From contig NZ_VUNZ01000001.1 in assembly GCF_008386505.1 (NCBI RefSeq), forward strand, positions 1,419,937-1,483,936: a DNA stretch of 64,000 nucleotides. Direction: 5' to 3'. Below, piece by piece: positions 36,302-44,401 of this stretch. The stretch comes from Chryseobacterium sediminis (GTDB lineage Bacteria; Bacteroidota; Bacteroidia; Flavobacteriales; Weeksellaceae). A program made the position numbers and the translations under genes. Below the pieces are notes generated by a model, which saw nothing but the letters and a program-made list of their open reading frames with translations, did not search any database and had not been told where the DNA came from. Each line of letters begins with the position of its first letter. The first letter of the stretch is position 1.

Positions 36302-38026
36302 TTATGCTTCCTGTAATTTGTGTGAAAAATTCAGCACAATAAATTCTGCCGGACGTACTGCAGCCATCCCAACTTCGATGTTCATTCTTCCTTCCAGAAT
36401 ATCCTGAGCCGACATTGTTTTGTCTAAACCAACGCTTACATAATAAGCTTCTTCCGGCTTGCTTCCTGCTAAAGCACCATCTCTCCACTGCTGATCAAGA
36501 TAATTTTCAATCATTGCCTGTACACGAGTCCATGTATTGGCAGTATTCGGTTCAAAAACGAAACGTTCTGTAGCTTTCTTCACAGATTCTTCTACCATAT
36601 TGAAGAAACGACGTACAGAAATGTATCTCCATTCGTTGCTGTTTCCATCCAGCGTTCTTGCACCCCAAACCAGGTTTCCTTTTCCTGTAAAAGTTCTGAT
36701 TACATTGATGGATTTTCCTGCTACCGCATCTACGTTAAGCAGATCTTGTTCTTTATTGGAGATTTTTACTGACGGTGCTTCTACTAAGCTAAGTCCAACA
36801 TTAGCCGGTGATTTCCAAACTCCGGAAGTACTGTCTACTTTGGCATAAACTCCCGCCATTGCTGATGATGGACCCAATACTACTGATTTTGATGCAATTG
36901 CTTTTTTAGCCTGGTTATATAATTCTGAATTTTTTAATTTCAGTTCTGCTAAATTTTTAATACCAGCTGCGCCCGTAATCAAAACATTAGCTTCATTAAA
37001 ATCATAGCTCAAAACCGTTTTTAATTTTGGATGATAAGCGGCTCCATACTTTAAACCTTTAGCATTTACTTCTTTTCTAAAAATGGTATCATTTCCAAGA
37101 ACATCCATGATAACGAATCTGTCTTTCATAGATTCTGCCTGATCCAAAGCGCTATTATATAGAGAATAGGCCTCAGTAATAAAAGAATCTATGTTGGCAT
37201 CAGAAACATTATCGGCATTTTGAGAAGCAAAAGCAGAAATAAGATTAGTAGTTGTAAGATCTTCATTATAAGCATCTGCTACAACTTTAGCAGCAGCCTT
37301 AACGGTAGCAACAGTAGAATTTGCAACGGCAGCAGCAACTTTAGCAGCATCTACAACATCTTGAGCAGCCTTAACAGCAGCAATTTCGCTAAGGTTTCCA
37401 GGATTAGTAACTTCATAATCATCAGCAATAGCAACAGCAGCGGCTATAGCAGCAGCTACATTAGCACCGTCAACCGCGTTTGAAACAGCTTTAGCAGCAG
37501 CTTCAGCAGCAACAGCTATATTCCTGTTATCCATAGTCACTTGCAAGGCATCATCTGCAGCAATAACTTCAGCAGCAGTGGCAACCAAACCTTGAAGATC
37601 CGGGAAAACGATAAGAGTAGGCTCGTCTTCTTTTTTTAGTAATTCAAGACCGTATAATAAAGTTCCGGCTACTGTTGTAGAAGTTCCAGCAGTTACCTCA
37701 TCATTGTAACCTCCTACCGAAACAATATAGCAAGCTCCTCCTCCATTCGCAAAATACATTTGCATAGCGTAGTACATTTTATAATCGCTTACTTTAGGCT
37801 GTATTGCTGTTGCAACACCATCTTTGAAAGCTACAGCAAAGGTTTCCGGGTTTGCTTTTCCAAAAAGCTGTTCATACTCCAACATCGAAGCAATTCTCGT
37901 TGGTTTATTTTTCGGTCCATCCGCTGTATACCCAATAAAAGCAGGGATAGCCGTTTCAACTTGCGCTACGGAAGGTGGAAATTTTCCTTGTTCCTCCACG
38001 TAAACTCCAGGGGTTTTGTAATTCAT
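36302..38026 (-). CDS. Contractile sheath protein with Ala-rich insert
   Basis: The 574-aa sheath protein has ends nearly identical to those of the 457-aa sheath (MNYKTPGVYVEE, RFVFEPNTANTW, FSHKLQEA). Between VFPDLQGL (about 147) and YSLYNSALDQ (about 288) it carries an extra segment of roughly 130 residues, extremely rich in Ala, Val and Asp (for example AAAIAAAVAIADDY, VVDAAKVAAAVAN). The pattern suggests a long helical domain projecting from the sheath surface. The DNA there is a GCA/GCT-rich, repeat-like tract that could have grown by slippage. The core sheath function is secure; the role of the insert is unknown. Confidence 0.9.
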   Translation of the reverse strand: MNYKTPGVYVEEQGKFPPSVAQVETAIPAFIGYTADGPKNKPTRIASMLEYEQLFGKANPETFAVAFKDGVATAIQPKVSDYKMYYAMQMYFANGGGACYIVSVGGYNDEVTAGTSTTVAGTLLYGLELLKKEDEPTLIVFPDLQGLVATAAEVIAADDALQVTMDNRNIAVAAEAAAKAVSNAVDGANVAAAIAAAVAIADDYEVTNPGNLSEIAAVKAAQDVVDAAKVAAAVANSTVATVKAAAKVVADAYNEDLTTTNLISAFASQNADNVSDANIDSFITEAYSLYNSALDQAESMKDRFVIMDVLGNDTIFRKEVNAKGLKYGAAYHPKLKTVLSYDFNEANVLITGAAGIKNLAELKLKNSELYNQAKKAIASKSVVLGPSSAMAGVYAKVDSTSGVWKSPANVGLSLVEAPSVKISNKEQDLLNVDAVAGKSINVIRTFTGKGNLVWGARTLDGNSNEWRYISVRRFFNMVEESVKKATERFVFEPNTANTWTRVQAMIENYLDQQWRDGALAGSKPEEAYYVSVGLDKTMSAQDILEGRMNIEVGMAAVRPAEFIVLNFSHKLQEA

Positions 38027-38113
38027 TTTAAAAAAATTTTACGTTAATATTAATTATTCCTCGAAGTAAAAACTTCGGATATTTATTCGTGACTGATATA
38101 TTGATTTTATTGT

Positions 38114-39832
38114 TTAGAATTGTTGCAGTGTGTGCGAGAATTTAAGTAGAATAAACTCTGCCGGACGTACCAATGCTATTTTAAGGTCTACATTCATTGT
38201 AGTAGTCCCATCAACTCCCTTAACTGTTACTTCGTAAGCTTCCTTCGGGGTACTGCCTGCTAATGCACCTTCCATCCACTGCTCGTGAAGAAAATTTTCT
38301 AACATTGTTTTTGCCCGTAACCATGTGTAGGGAATATTAGGTTCATTAATAAACTTGTCAAGTGCTTCTTTTATCGCCTGTCTGAGCATATTATAATAGC
38401 GACGTACATGTATATACTTCCATTCGTTATCTTTCCCTTCATCATTTTTATCCTTCCCCTCAAGAGTTCTTGCTCCCCAAATTAAGGTTCCTTTGCCTGT
38501 AAAAGTTCTGATTGCATTGATTGATTTTCCGAAATCATCTATATTTAAAGCAGCCTGTTCATTGTCAGAAATTTTTTCTGTAGGAGTAATGACATGGCTA
38601 ATATTAACATTTGCCGGAGCTTTCCACACTCCTCTTGTACTGTCTACTCTACCGTATGCTCCTGCAATTGCTGATGATGGCGGTAAAACAACTTTTAACG
38701 ACTGTATTTCTTTTTTTACCTGATTGTATAATGCGGAATTAGATGATTCTAAATTTTTAAGTGTTATCCCGTCTGCATCTCCTTTTTCGTCTTTTACCTC
38801 AAGAATGGCAGTTTTTAATGCCTCAAACTCTCCACTGAAGACAGGTGCATTTTCGTCGAAACCATCGGGAATCATAAAATCGTCAATTATTCCGTCATAT
38901 ATGGCTTCCAAAACAACTTTTGCCTCATCAATTACTTCTGTTAAAGCATTCTTTTTATCACCAGCATCAGCTGTTTCATTTATTTCTTCCGCTATTGCAA
39001 TGGCCTGATCTAATAAATCAGCAAGGACGTAAGCATCAGCAGACCCGGTTGAAATTTCGGCACTTGCCAACCTTTTTAATTCATCTAAAGCAGCGATCTC
39101 ACCCGCATAAAAAAGAGAACTTCCTTGTCCCGCTTTTTGTAAACCAGCATGAGTTATAGGAGTTTTAGTCTCATCAAAAGTATAATTCAAAATGGTTTTT
39201 AAGTGAGGGAAGTAAGCTGCCGCATAATTAGTGGGGTCTATATTACTTCTAAAAGCTTCAATAGTGGTAAGATTGTTTGATTTCGTAACAGAATTTCCGT
39301 AATAGGTATCTAAGATAACAAACCTGCTTTTCTTATCATCTTTAGCTTTATCAATTGCCTGATTATAGATATCATAAAACTCAGATTCATTGGTTAATGA
39401 AACAGCATCGGGGAAAATAATAAGAATCGGTTCTTTAACATTTTTATGATCAATCTTACTGAGCCCTGTTTCCAGTGAGGATAGTTGTACTTCTCCTGAT
39501 GTATAATCCCCTACAGAAATGATATAACACGGCCCACCGCCATTTGCAAAATACATTTGCAGTGAATAATACATTAAAAATTGTACTTGAGGTACTATAA
39601 TAGTTGTTCCCTGGCCTTCAACATCTTTTAGCTGGATATTTTCTTTTTTTGCTTTTCCAAAATATTGTTCATATTCTAAAAGAGAACTGATTCTGAAAGG
39701 GTCATTATACCCGGCAGGGAGTAGTTCGGTATACCCAATAAACGCTGGCATAGCTGTATCTATGTAGGCAACTGAGTACGGAAGTTTTGTAATTTCTTCA
39801 ACAGAAACACCTGGTGTTGCTGAATTTAACAT
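38114..39832 (-). CDS. Diverged contractile sheath protein
   Basis: The 572-aa sheath begins MLNSATPGVSVEE and ends AEFILLKFSHTLQQF, so it belongs to the family but is the most diverged of the three. It carries its own helical insert at about residues 255-350 (acidic, ADLLDQAIAIAEEI and ALTEVIDEAKVVLEAIY), at a different place from the one in the 574-aa sheath. In Afp/PVC such a diverged sheath often occupies a special ring, for example next to the cap or baseplate. It follows the tail-terminator gene, which suits a cap-proximal position. Confidence 0.88.
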   Translation of the reverse strand: MLNSATPGVSVEEITKLPYSVAYIDTAMPAFIGYTELLPAGYNDPFRISSLLEYEQYFGKAKKENIQLKDVEGQGTTIIVPQVQFLMYYSLQMYFANGGGPCYIISVGDYTSGEVQLSSLETGLSKIDHKNVKEPILIIFPDAVSLTNESEFYDIYNQAIDKAKDDKKSRFVILDTYYGNSVTKSNNLTTIEAFRSNIDPTNYAAAYFPHLKTILNYTFDETKTPITHAGLQKAGQGSSLFYAGEIAALDELKRLASAEISTGSADAYVLADLLDQAIAIAEEINETADAGDKKNALTEVIDEAKVVLEAIYDGIIDDFMIPDGFDENAPVFSGEFEALKTAILEVKDEKGDADGITLKNLESSNSALYNQVKKEIQSLKVVLPPSSAIAGAYGRVDSTRGVWKAPANVNISHVITPTEKISDNEQAALNIDDFGKSINAIRTFTGKGTLIWGARTLEGKDKNDEGKDNEWKYIHVRRYYNMLRQAIKEALDKFINEPNIPYTWLRAKTMLENFLHEQWMEGALAGSTPKEAYEVTVKGVDGTTTMNVDLKIALVRPAEFILLKFSHTLQQF

Positions 39833-39879
39833 GTTTAAAAATTTAAAGGGTTATTAGTTTTTAGTTTTTGCTTTTATGA

Positions 39880-40464
39880 TTAATCAACTTTAATACTTTG
39901 TATATTAACGTCATTAATTAATTTAACAGGGAATACCTCTTTAGCTGCAATTTTTATCACACTGATTTTATATAAAGCAGAAGGCATTACTTTTCCGCCT
40001 AATAATCCCCAGACGTAACTTAGCTGCTCAAAGGGAATAGAGTGCAGTTCAATTCTGAAACTGAAGTTGTTTTCCGGTTTAGGATCAACATATTCCAGAA
40101 CATTTTTTGCCTGAAATACTTCAATAACTTTTGAAATACTTAGTAAAGATTTGCTATATGTACTTCTGTTGGCAGCAATCATTACATAGAGGTTTAAGTA
40201 AGCCGGAGTACTTTCTTTATCGTAACGGACTGGATTGTTGTCTACCACCACCTGCTGATACCTTGGTCTGTTTTTCAAGGTTGATTCTTCCTCAACGGTG
40301 AGCAGGCTGATTACTACTTTGTTATCAAGTCCTTCAGGATTGCTATCATGCTTTGCGATATCATCAACAACAGCGATTTCAATTTCGTTAGGAACGTTAG
40401 GGTCCCATAAACCATCCGGAGCATTTAGCTGATTTTTTAAAACTGTTAATACTTTATTAATCAT
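39880..40464 (-). CDS. Tail terminator protein (Pvc16/DUF4255-like, Afp16)
   Basis: This 194-aa protein begins MINKVLTVLKNQLN, contains the DUF4255 pattern VVISLLTVEEESTLKN and PAYLNLYVMIAA, and ends in beta strands. Afp16/Pvc16 proteins cap tube and sheath and set particle end geometry. It is the first gene of the minus-strand arm; the promoter-like motif at 40531-40555 lies 66 bp upstream. Confidence 0.88.
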   Translation of the reverse strand: MINKVLTVLKNQLNAPDGLWDPNVPNEIEIAVVDDIAKHDSNPEGLDNKVVISLLTVEEESTLKNRPRYQQVVVDNNPVRYDKESTPAYLNLYVMIAANRSTYSKSLLSISKVIEVFQAKNVLEYVDPKPENNFSFRIELHSIPFEQLSYVWGLLGGKVMPSALYKISVIKIAAKEVFPVKLINDVNIQSIKVD

Positions 40465-40530
40465 AATTTCTGTTCTTAATTATTATGGTGCAAACATACA
40501 ATCACCACCCCTCAGAAGACAAATATTTTG

Positions 40531-40555
40531 GGGACTCAATACAGTCTTTGCAGTA
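40531..40555 (-). promoter_or_regulatory. Locus motif, minus-arm promoter
   Basis: The minus strand reads TACTGCAAAGACTGTATTG followed by AGTCCC. It lies 66 bp before the tail-terminator start with a -7-like AATATTTG at 40520-40527. Confidence 0.6.
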
Positions 40556-40931
40556 AATAGGATTTTATTACTTAGTTAAAAAAAACAAAAACACCACAAT
40601 TAACACACTGAAAACAAATACATTAAAAACAATCCTAAAAAATAAAAATTTATACTGAAGATTTTCCTTGTCTAATTATGACTCAATTTCAGTCTGCCTA
40701 TTGAGTCTCATTCTGCTTTTAAAAATCACTGTATTTCAACATCAGATTGTCCAATAATTAAATGACAATTTTATTGGTCCTTCCATTTTCTGGGTTGTAA
40801 ATAATCGAGTATAATAATTGATTCCCTGAAATATTGGTTTTCAAAAAAATCACAGACTTTCTATCACGTTTTCCGTACTCAACAGCTCTAAAAATTGTAA
40901 ACCTGCATCACGAGGAAATGATTTTGTCTTT

Positions 40932-40957
40932 TACTGCAAAGACAGAATAGAGCGGTC
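40932..40957 (+). promoter_or_regulatory. Locus motif, plus-arm promoter
   Basis: TACTGCAAAGACAGAATAG followed by AGCGGTC lies 67 bp before the ATG at 41025. Spacing and -7-like box (TATAATTCG at 40959-40967) mirror the minus-arm copy. Confidence 0.6.
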
Positions 40958-41024
40958 CTATAATTCGCAAAATGGTTTCTCTTCTTTCTAATTTTGACCC
41001 AATAATTAAAAAAACTTTAATCAT

Positions 41025-41345
41025 ATGAATATTAAAAATCTTTTCAGCAAGCGAAATGAAATCATTGGTGGTCATTTTAATGAATTACGTTCAAAACTGG
41101 GTGCAGCGAATCAAAACGAGGAGGCTATTTTCTCTTTAAGGGAAGAAATTTGTAATGCATGTCCTTTAAAAAACGGTAATAATTGCAACGCAATGAAATG
41201 GCTCAATCCAGAAACACTGGAAGTAATAGATGGTCCAAAAGACGGATTTATCAGAGGCTGCGGATGCAGATTGAGTGCCAAGCAAAGATCAAAATTAAGT
41301 CTTTGTCCTGCAGGTTTTTGGGGTGGAGAATTCGACCGAAAGTAA
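41025..41345 (+). CDS. Small Cys-cluster protein of the eCIS plus arm
   Basis: This 106-aa protein has a helical N-terminus and eight cysteines: CNACPL, NNC and a GCGCRL-LCPAGFW group. The pattern fits one or two zinc or iron-sulphur binding knuckles. Proteins with the C-CP...GCGCR...CPAGxW layout are common in Bacteroidota phages and eCIS loci, but their role is unknown to me. It is the first gene of the plus arm, 67 bp beyond the promoter motif and 46 bp above the tape-measure-type gene, so it is likely co-transcribed with particle genes. Confidence 0.65.
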   Translation: MNIKNLFSKRNEIIGGHFNELRSKLGAANQNEEAIFSLREEICNACPLKNGNNCNAMKWLNPETLEVIDGPKDGFIRGCGCRLSAKQRSKLSLCPAGFWGGEFDRK

Positions 41346-41391
41346 AATCATTTAACGATTTCCCATATTTTAAAAATTAAACCCATTTAAT

Positions 41392-42810
41392 GTGAAGCAA
41401 AATCATATCATTCAGAAAGTTTTTGTTGAAATTACCGTAAACAACAAATCCAAAGCATTGAGTATAAAAGATGATATTAATAGCTTTTTGTCTATTGATG
41501 TTCTTCCGGAAATAGAAAATCATATCATGGCTTTAGAATATAAGTTAGCCGGTCATACCCTGCAGATTCCTCGTTTAGAATTAAATGTGGAGGTAAAAAG
41601 CAGCGCATTAAATACTGAGTTAAAAGATAAAATAGCTGAACTCTTCAAAGAAGAACTGTCAGAAGTGGCGAAACCTGTAGAAGTTTCCCATCAGGAAACA
41701 GAAAACGATACTAAAGCATATCTGGTAGACAATCAGGAAAAGATTCTCAAAGCTTTTATCTATTTTTTAGAAGAAGGAACTATGCCTTGGTGGAATTCGG
41801 AGAGCAATAGCATGGCTATTTTGGAATCATCAGTTTTTGACCGTATTATTTCGGCAGGAAGCTTTCAAAAAAGCATTGTATCAGTTTTGTCAAAAGAAAA
41901 TGTCAGAAATCGAATTATCAACCAGCTTTCCAATGAACAAATTGCACAGTTATGCCTCGCAATTTTGAAAAATAAAGAATTGAAAATCAATCTAAACACT
42001 GATACAATCCATCATCTATCAAAACTGAAGCATACAGACAGAATTGCGATATGGCGTTTGATTTTCAATGTAATATCAAAGTATTTTAATACATCCGATA
42101 ATCATCCCCGGGAGTATCTGTTACAAGAATTTTCAGCAACAAAAGAGCTTGGTTTATCAACCACAAAAAACAATCATCAGAACAGGAAAACAATAGTTAA
42201 AATATTCCCTTTTATTACAGAAAATGAAATTTCTGAAAGCATCAAAGTGAATGCAACAGATCAACCGGAAGATTTAAAACCTTTGGATCCTATTCAGGAA
42301 AATGTAAATCAGGACAAGGAACAATACATTCAAAATGCAGGGCTTATTTTAATCCATCCATTCATCAAAACCCTGTTTGAACATTGTGAACTCATTGATC
42401 CCAAAACCCAACAGCTCACTGATCCGGAATTGTGTGCCCACCTATTGCATTATATTGCTACGGGAAAAATAAATGCTCCGGAATACGACATGATTTTTGA
42501 AAAATTCCTGTGTAATATTCCGATGAACCAAACGATTAACAGGCATATTAAACTTTCTCGTAAGCATAAAACACAGGCTAAAAATGTAATAGAAAGTGTA
42601 CAGCACAACTGGGCTCCTATGAAAAAATCTTCTGCAGCATTAGTACAAAACGAGTTTTTCCAACGACCAGGGAAATTAGTCATCACTGACTCTGATTACA
42701 CGCTTACCGTAGAACGAAAAACACAGGATATTCTTCTTGAAAAGCTTTCCTGGGGCATTGGTCTTGTCAAATTGCCGTGGCACAAAAAATTCATATTTGT
42801 GAACTGGTAA
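41392..42810 (+). CDS. CIS tape-measure-type protein (Afp14-like)
   Basis: The 472-aa protein opens with a conserved amphipathic block (HIIQKVFVEITVNNK, then LPEIENHIMALEYKLAGHTLQIPRLELN split over residues 35-65). That block is characteristic of proteins annotated as contractile injection system tape measure. A mid-region INxEEFLCNIP-type motif and a C-terminal LSWGIGLVKLPWHKKF follow. The start is GTG at 41392; an ATG two bases upstream is followed directly by TGA, so GTG is the only sensible start. The gene sits just upstream of the AAA+ ATPase, a pairing seen in other eCIS loci. Confidence 0.82.
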   Translation: MKQNHIIQKVFVEITVNNKSKALSIKDDINSFLSIDVLPEIENHIMALEYKLAGHTLQIPRLELNVEVKSSALNTELKDKIAELFKEELSEVAKPVEVSHQETENDTKAYLVDNQEKILKAFIYFLEEGTMPWWNSESNSMAILESSVFDRIISAGSFQKSIVSVLSKENVRNRIINQLSNEQIAQLCLAILKNKELKINLNTDTIHHLSKLKHTDRIAIWRLIFNVISKYFNTSDNHPREYLLQEFSATKELGLSTTKNNHQNRKTIVKIFPFITENEISESIKVNATDQPEDLKPLDPIQENVNQDKEQYIQNAGLILIHPFIKTLFEHCELIDPKTQQLTDPELCAHLLHYIATGKINAPEYDMIFEKFLCNIPMNQTINRHIKLSRKHKTQAKNVIESVQHNWAPMKKSSAALVQNEFFQRPGKLVITDSDYTLTVERKTQDILLEKLSWGIGLVKLPWHKKFIFVNW

Positions 42811-42918
42811 TAACAGGCTGCATTTTCTAGATACTCTGAAGCTTTCCAAATTCTCTAAAGTTGCTGATATAAAATCAGGAATACGATCACCACAACACTA
42901 TTAATTCAAAATAAGATT

Positions 42919-44370
42919 ATGAAATCTCCTATTAACCATGAACATACGTCATTAATTAAGACAAATATTAATGAAAAAACAGAAATAATCAATCCTTTAT
43001 TCCAAGTCAATACTGTAAATCATAACTCTTTAAATGAAGAAATGAAATGGTTACAATCACTTATTGAAAAACGATGCAAAGAATTGTTTCTGGAAGATGA
43101 GATAGAATTGAATGGTGATTATGAAATCCCTGAACCTCCAAAATCAGACGATCAGTCTCCTTATTCGGTTACGGTAAACATCCATCAGCTTACCGTTGTG
43201 GACAGAATAATCTTAGCGCTGGGGATTGCTTCCGCTCATTATCCGTCTGTCCTGAAAACTTTTGTACAGATAGAAGAAAGCAGCAATGCATTTGCTATTG
43301 AAGCAGGCGGTGAATATGATAAAATAAGCCGCAGCTTTAAGCCAACTTTTCAAACCGCACTTTTCTTGCTGGCAGGTAAAGATTTGTCCCTGTGGTCACA
43401 ATATGGTGCGCAACTCATCAATGGAAGTGTCCTGCTCAAAAATGATCTTATTTATAATCGTTCTTCAGCAGAGTTCATTCATGGAAAAATTGAATTGGAT
43501 ACCGCTTATCTGAATTATTTTTTATCAGGTCAAAAACCACAATTAGATCATGGTTCTTATTTTCCGGGAAAGCTCTACAAATCTGATCTCACCATGGAAG
43601 ATATTATTTTAGAAGATAATGTGAGGGAACAAATAAAACCCATCGGACATTATATAAAAGCATTGGAAAACGGTTTTTTCAAAACCAATGAGCATAGTTT
43701 TAAACCTGGTTTCATTGCTTTATTTTACGGAACACCGGGAACTGGAAAAACGATGCTGGCAGGCATTCTTGCTAATGAATATGGTATTGATATGTATCAT
43801 GTAGATCTTTCACAGGTAGTGAGCAAATACATTGGTGAAACTGAGAAAAATCTTGAAGTGCTATTCAACAGGCTTCAGGGTAAAAACTGTATGTTGTTTT
43901 TTGACGAAGCCGACGCTTTATTTGGAAAACGTTCTGATGTAAAAGATGCTCATGACCGCTACGCCAACCAGGAAGTTTCGTATTTGTTGCAGCGAATAGA
44001 AAAATTTGACGGATTAACAATTCTTGCTTCCAATTTTGAAAACAACATGGACGATGCTTTCAAGCGTCGTATAGATGTTTCTGTAAATGTAATACGACCT
44101 ACAGAAACTACAAGAAAAGCCCTGTGGGAGCATTATCTCCCTCATAATATAGCTTTTGAAAGTGAGGAACTTTTAAAACATTTAACCAAAGAGTATGCTT
44201 ATACTGGTGCTAACATCCGAAACATTATGAAAAATATAGCTATGGCATTACATGATCGTAATGAAACCACTATTACCTATTCATTAATAAGCACTTATTT
44301 AATGATAGAAAACGAAAAGGCTTTCGGAAAAAACCAGGCCCGCCTAAGCCCATTTGTACAAACCTCTTAG
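42919..44370 (+). CDS. AAA+ ATPase of the eCIS (Afp15-like)
   Basis: This 483-aa protein has an N-terminal region of about 240 residues and an AAA+ core: Walker A GTPGTGKT (271-278), Walker B MLFFDEAD (325-332), the block KDAHDRYANQEVSYLLQR, a sensor ASNF and Arg candidates in FKRR. It is placed after the tape-measure-type gene, as in the Afp/PVC cassettes, and is the likely principal assembly ATPase. A paralogue lies at 705-2021 with a different N-terminal region. Confidence 0.92.
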   Translation: MKSPINHEHTSLIKTNINEKTEIINPLFQVNTVNHNSLNEEMKWLQSLIEKRCKELFLEDEIELNGDYEIPEPPKSDDQSPYSVTVNIHQLTVVDRIILALGIASAHYPSVLKTFVQIEESSNAFAIEAGGEYDKISRSFKPTFQTALFLLAGKDLSLWSQYGAQLINGSVLLKNDLIYNRSSAEFIHGKIELDTAYLNYFLSGQKPQLDHGSYFPGKLYKSDLTMEDIILEDNVREQIKPIGHYIKALENGFFKTNEHSFKPGFIALFYGTPGTGKTMLAGILANEYGIDMYHVDLSQVVSKYIGETEKNLEVLFNRLQGKNCMLFFDEADALFGKRSDVKDAHDRYANQEVSYLLQRIEKFDGLTILASNFENNMDDAFKRRIDVSVNVIRPTETTRKALWEHYLPHNIAFESEELLKHLTKEYAYTGANIRNIMKNIAMALHDRNETTITYSLISTYLMIENEKAFGKNQARLSPFVQTS

Positions 44371-44401
44371 CATAACATAAACTCATCTAATAACCAATAC
44401 C

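Larger units (their letters stand above)
40465..41024. promoter_or_regulatory. Divergent eCIS promoter region
   Basis: No gene is present in 560 bp. Two inverted copies of the locus motif sit symmetrically: TACTGCAAAGACTGTATTG read on the minus strand (40531-40555), 66 bp from the 40464 start, and TACTGCAAAGACAGAATAG on the plus strand (40932-40957), 67 bp from the 41025 start. Three bases beyond each motif comes an AT-rich -7-like box (minus AATATTTG, plus TATAATTCG). The symmetry indicates one factor driving both arms. Confidence 0.6.

Noticed and set aside
39880..40464. T6SS identity for the tail genes
   Set aside because: No TssJ/L/M membrane complex; Pvc16, DUF5908, Afp11/12 and LysM-type genes fit an eCIS.
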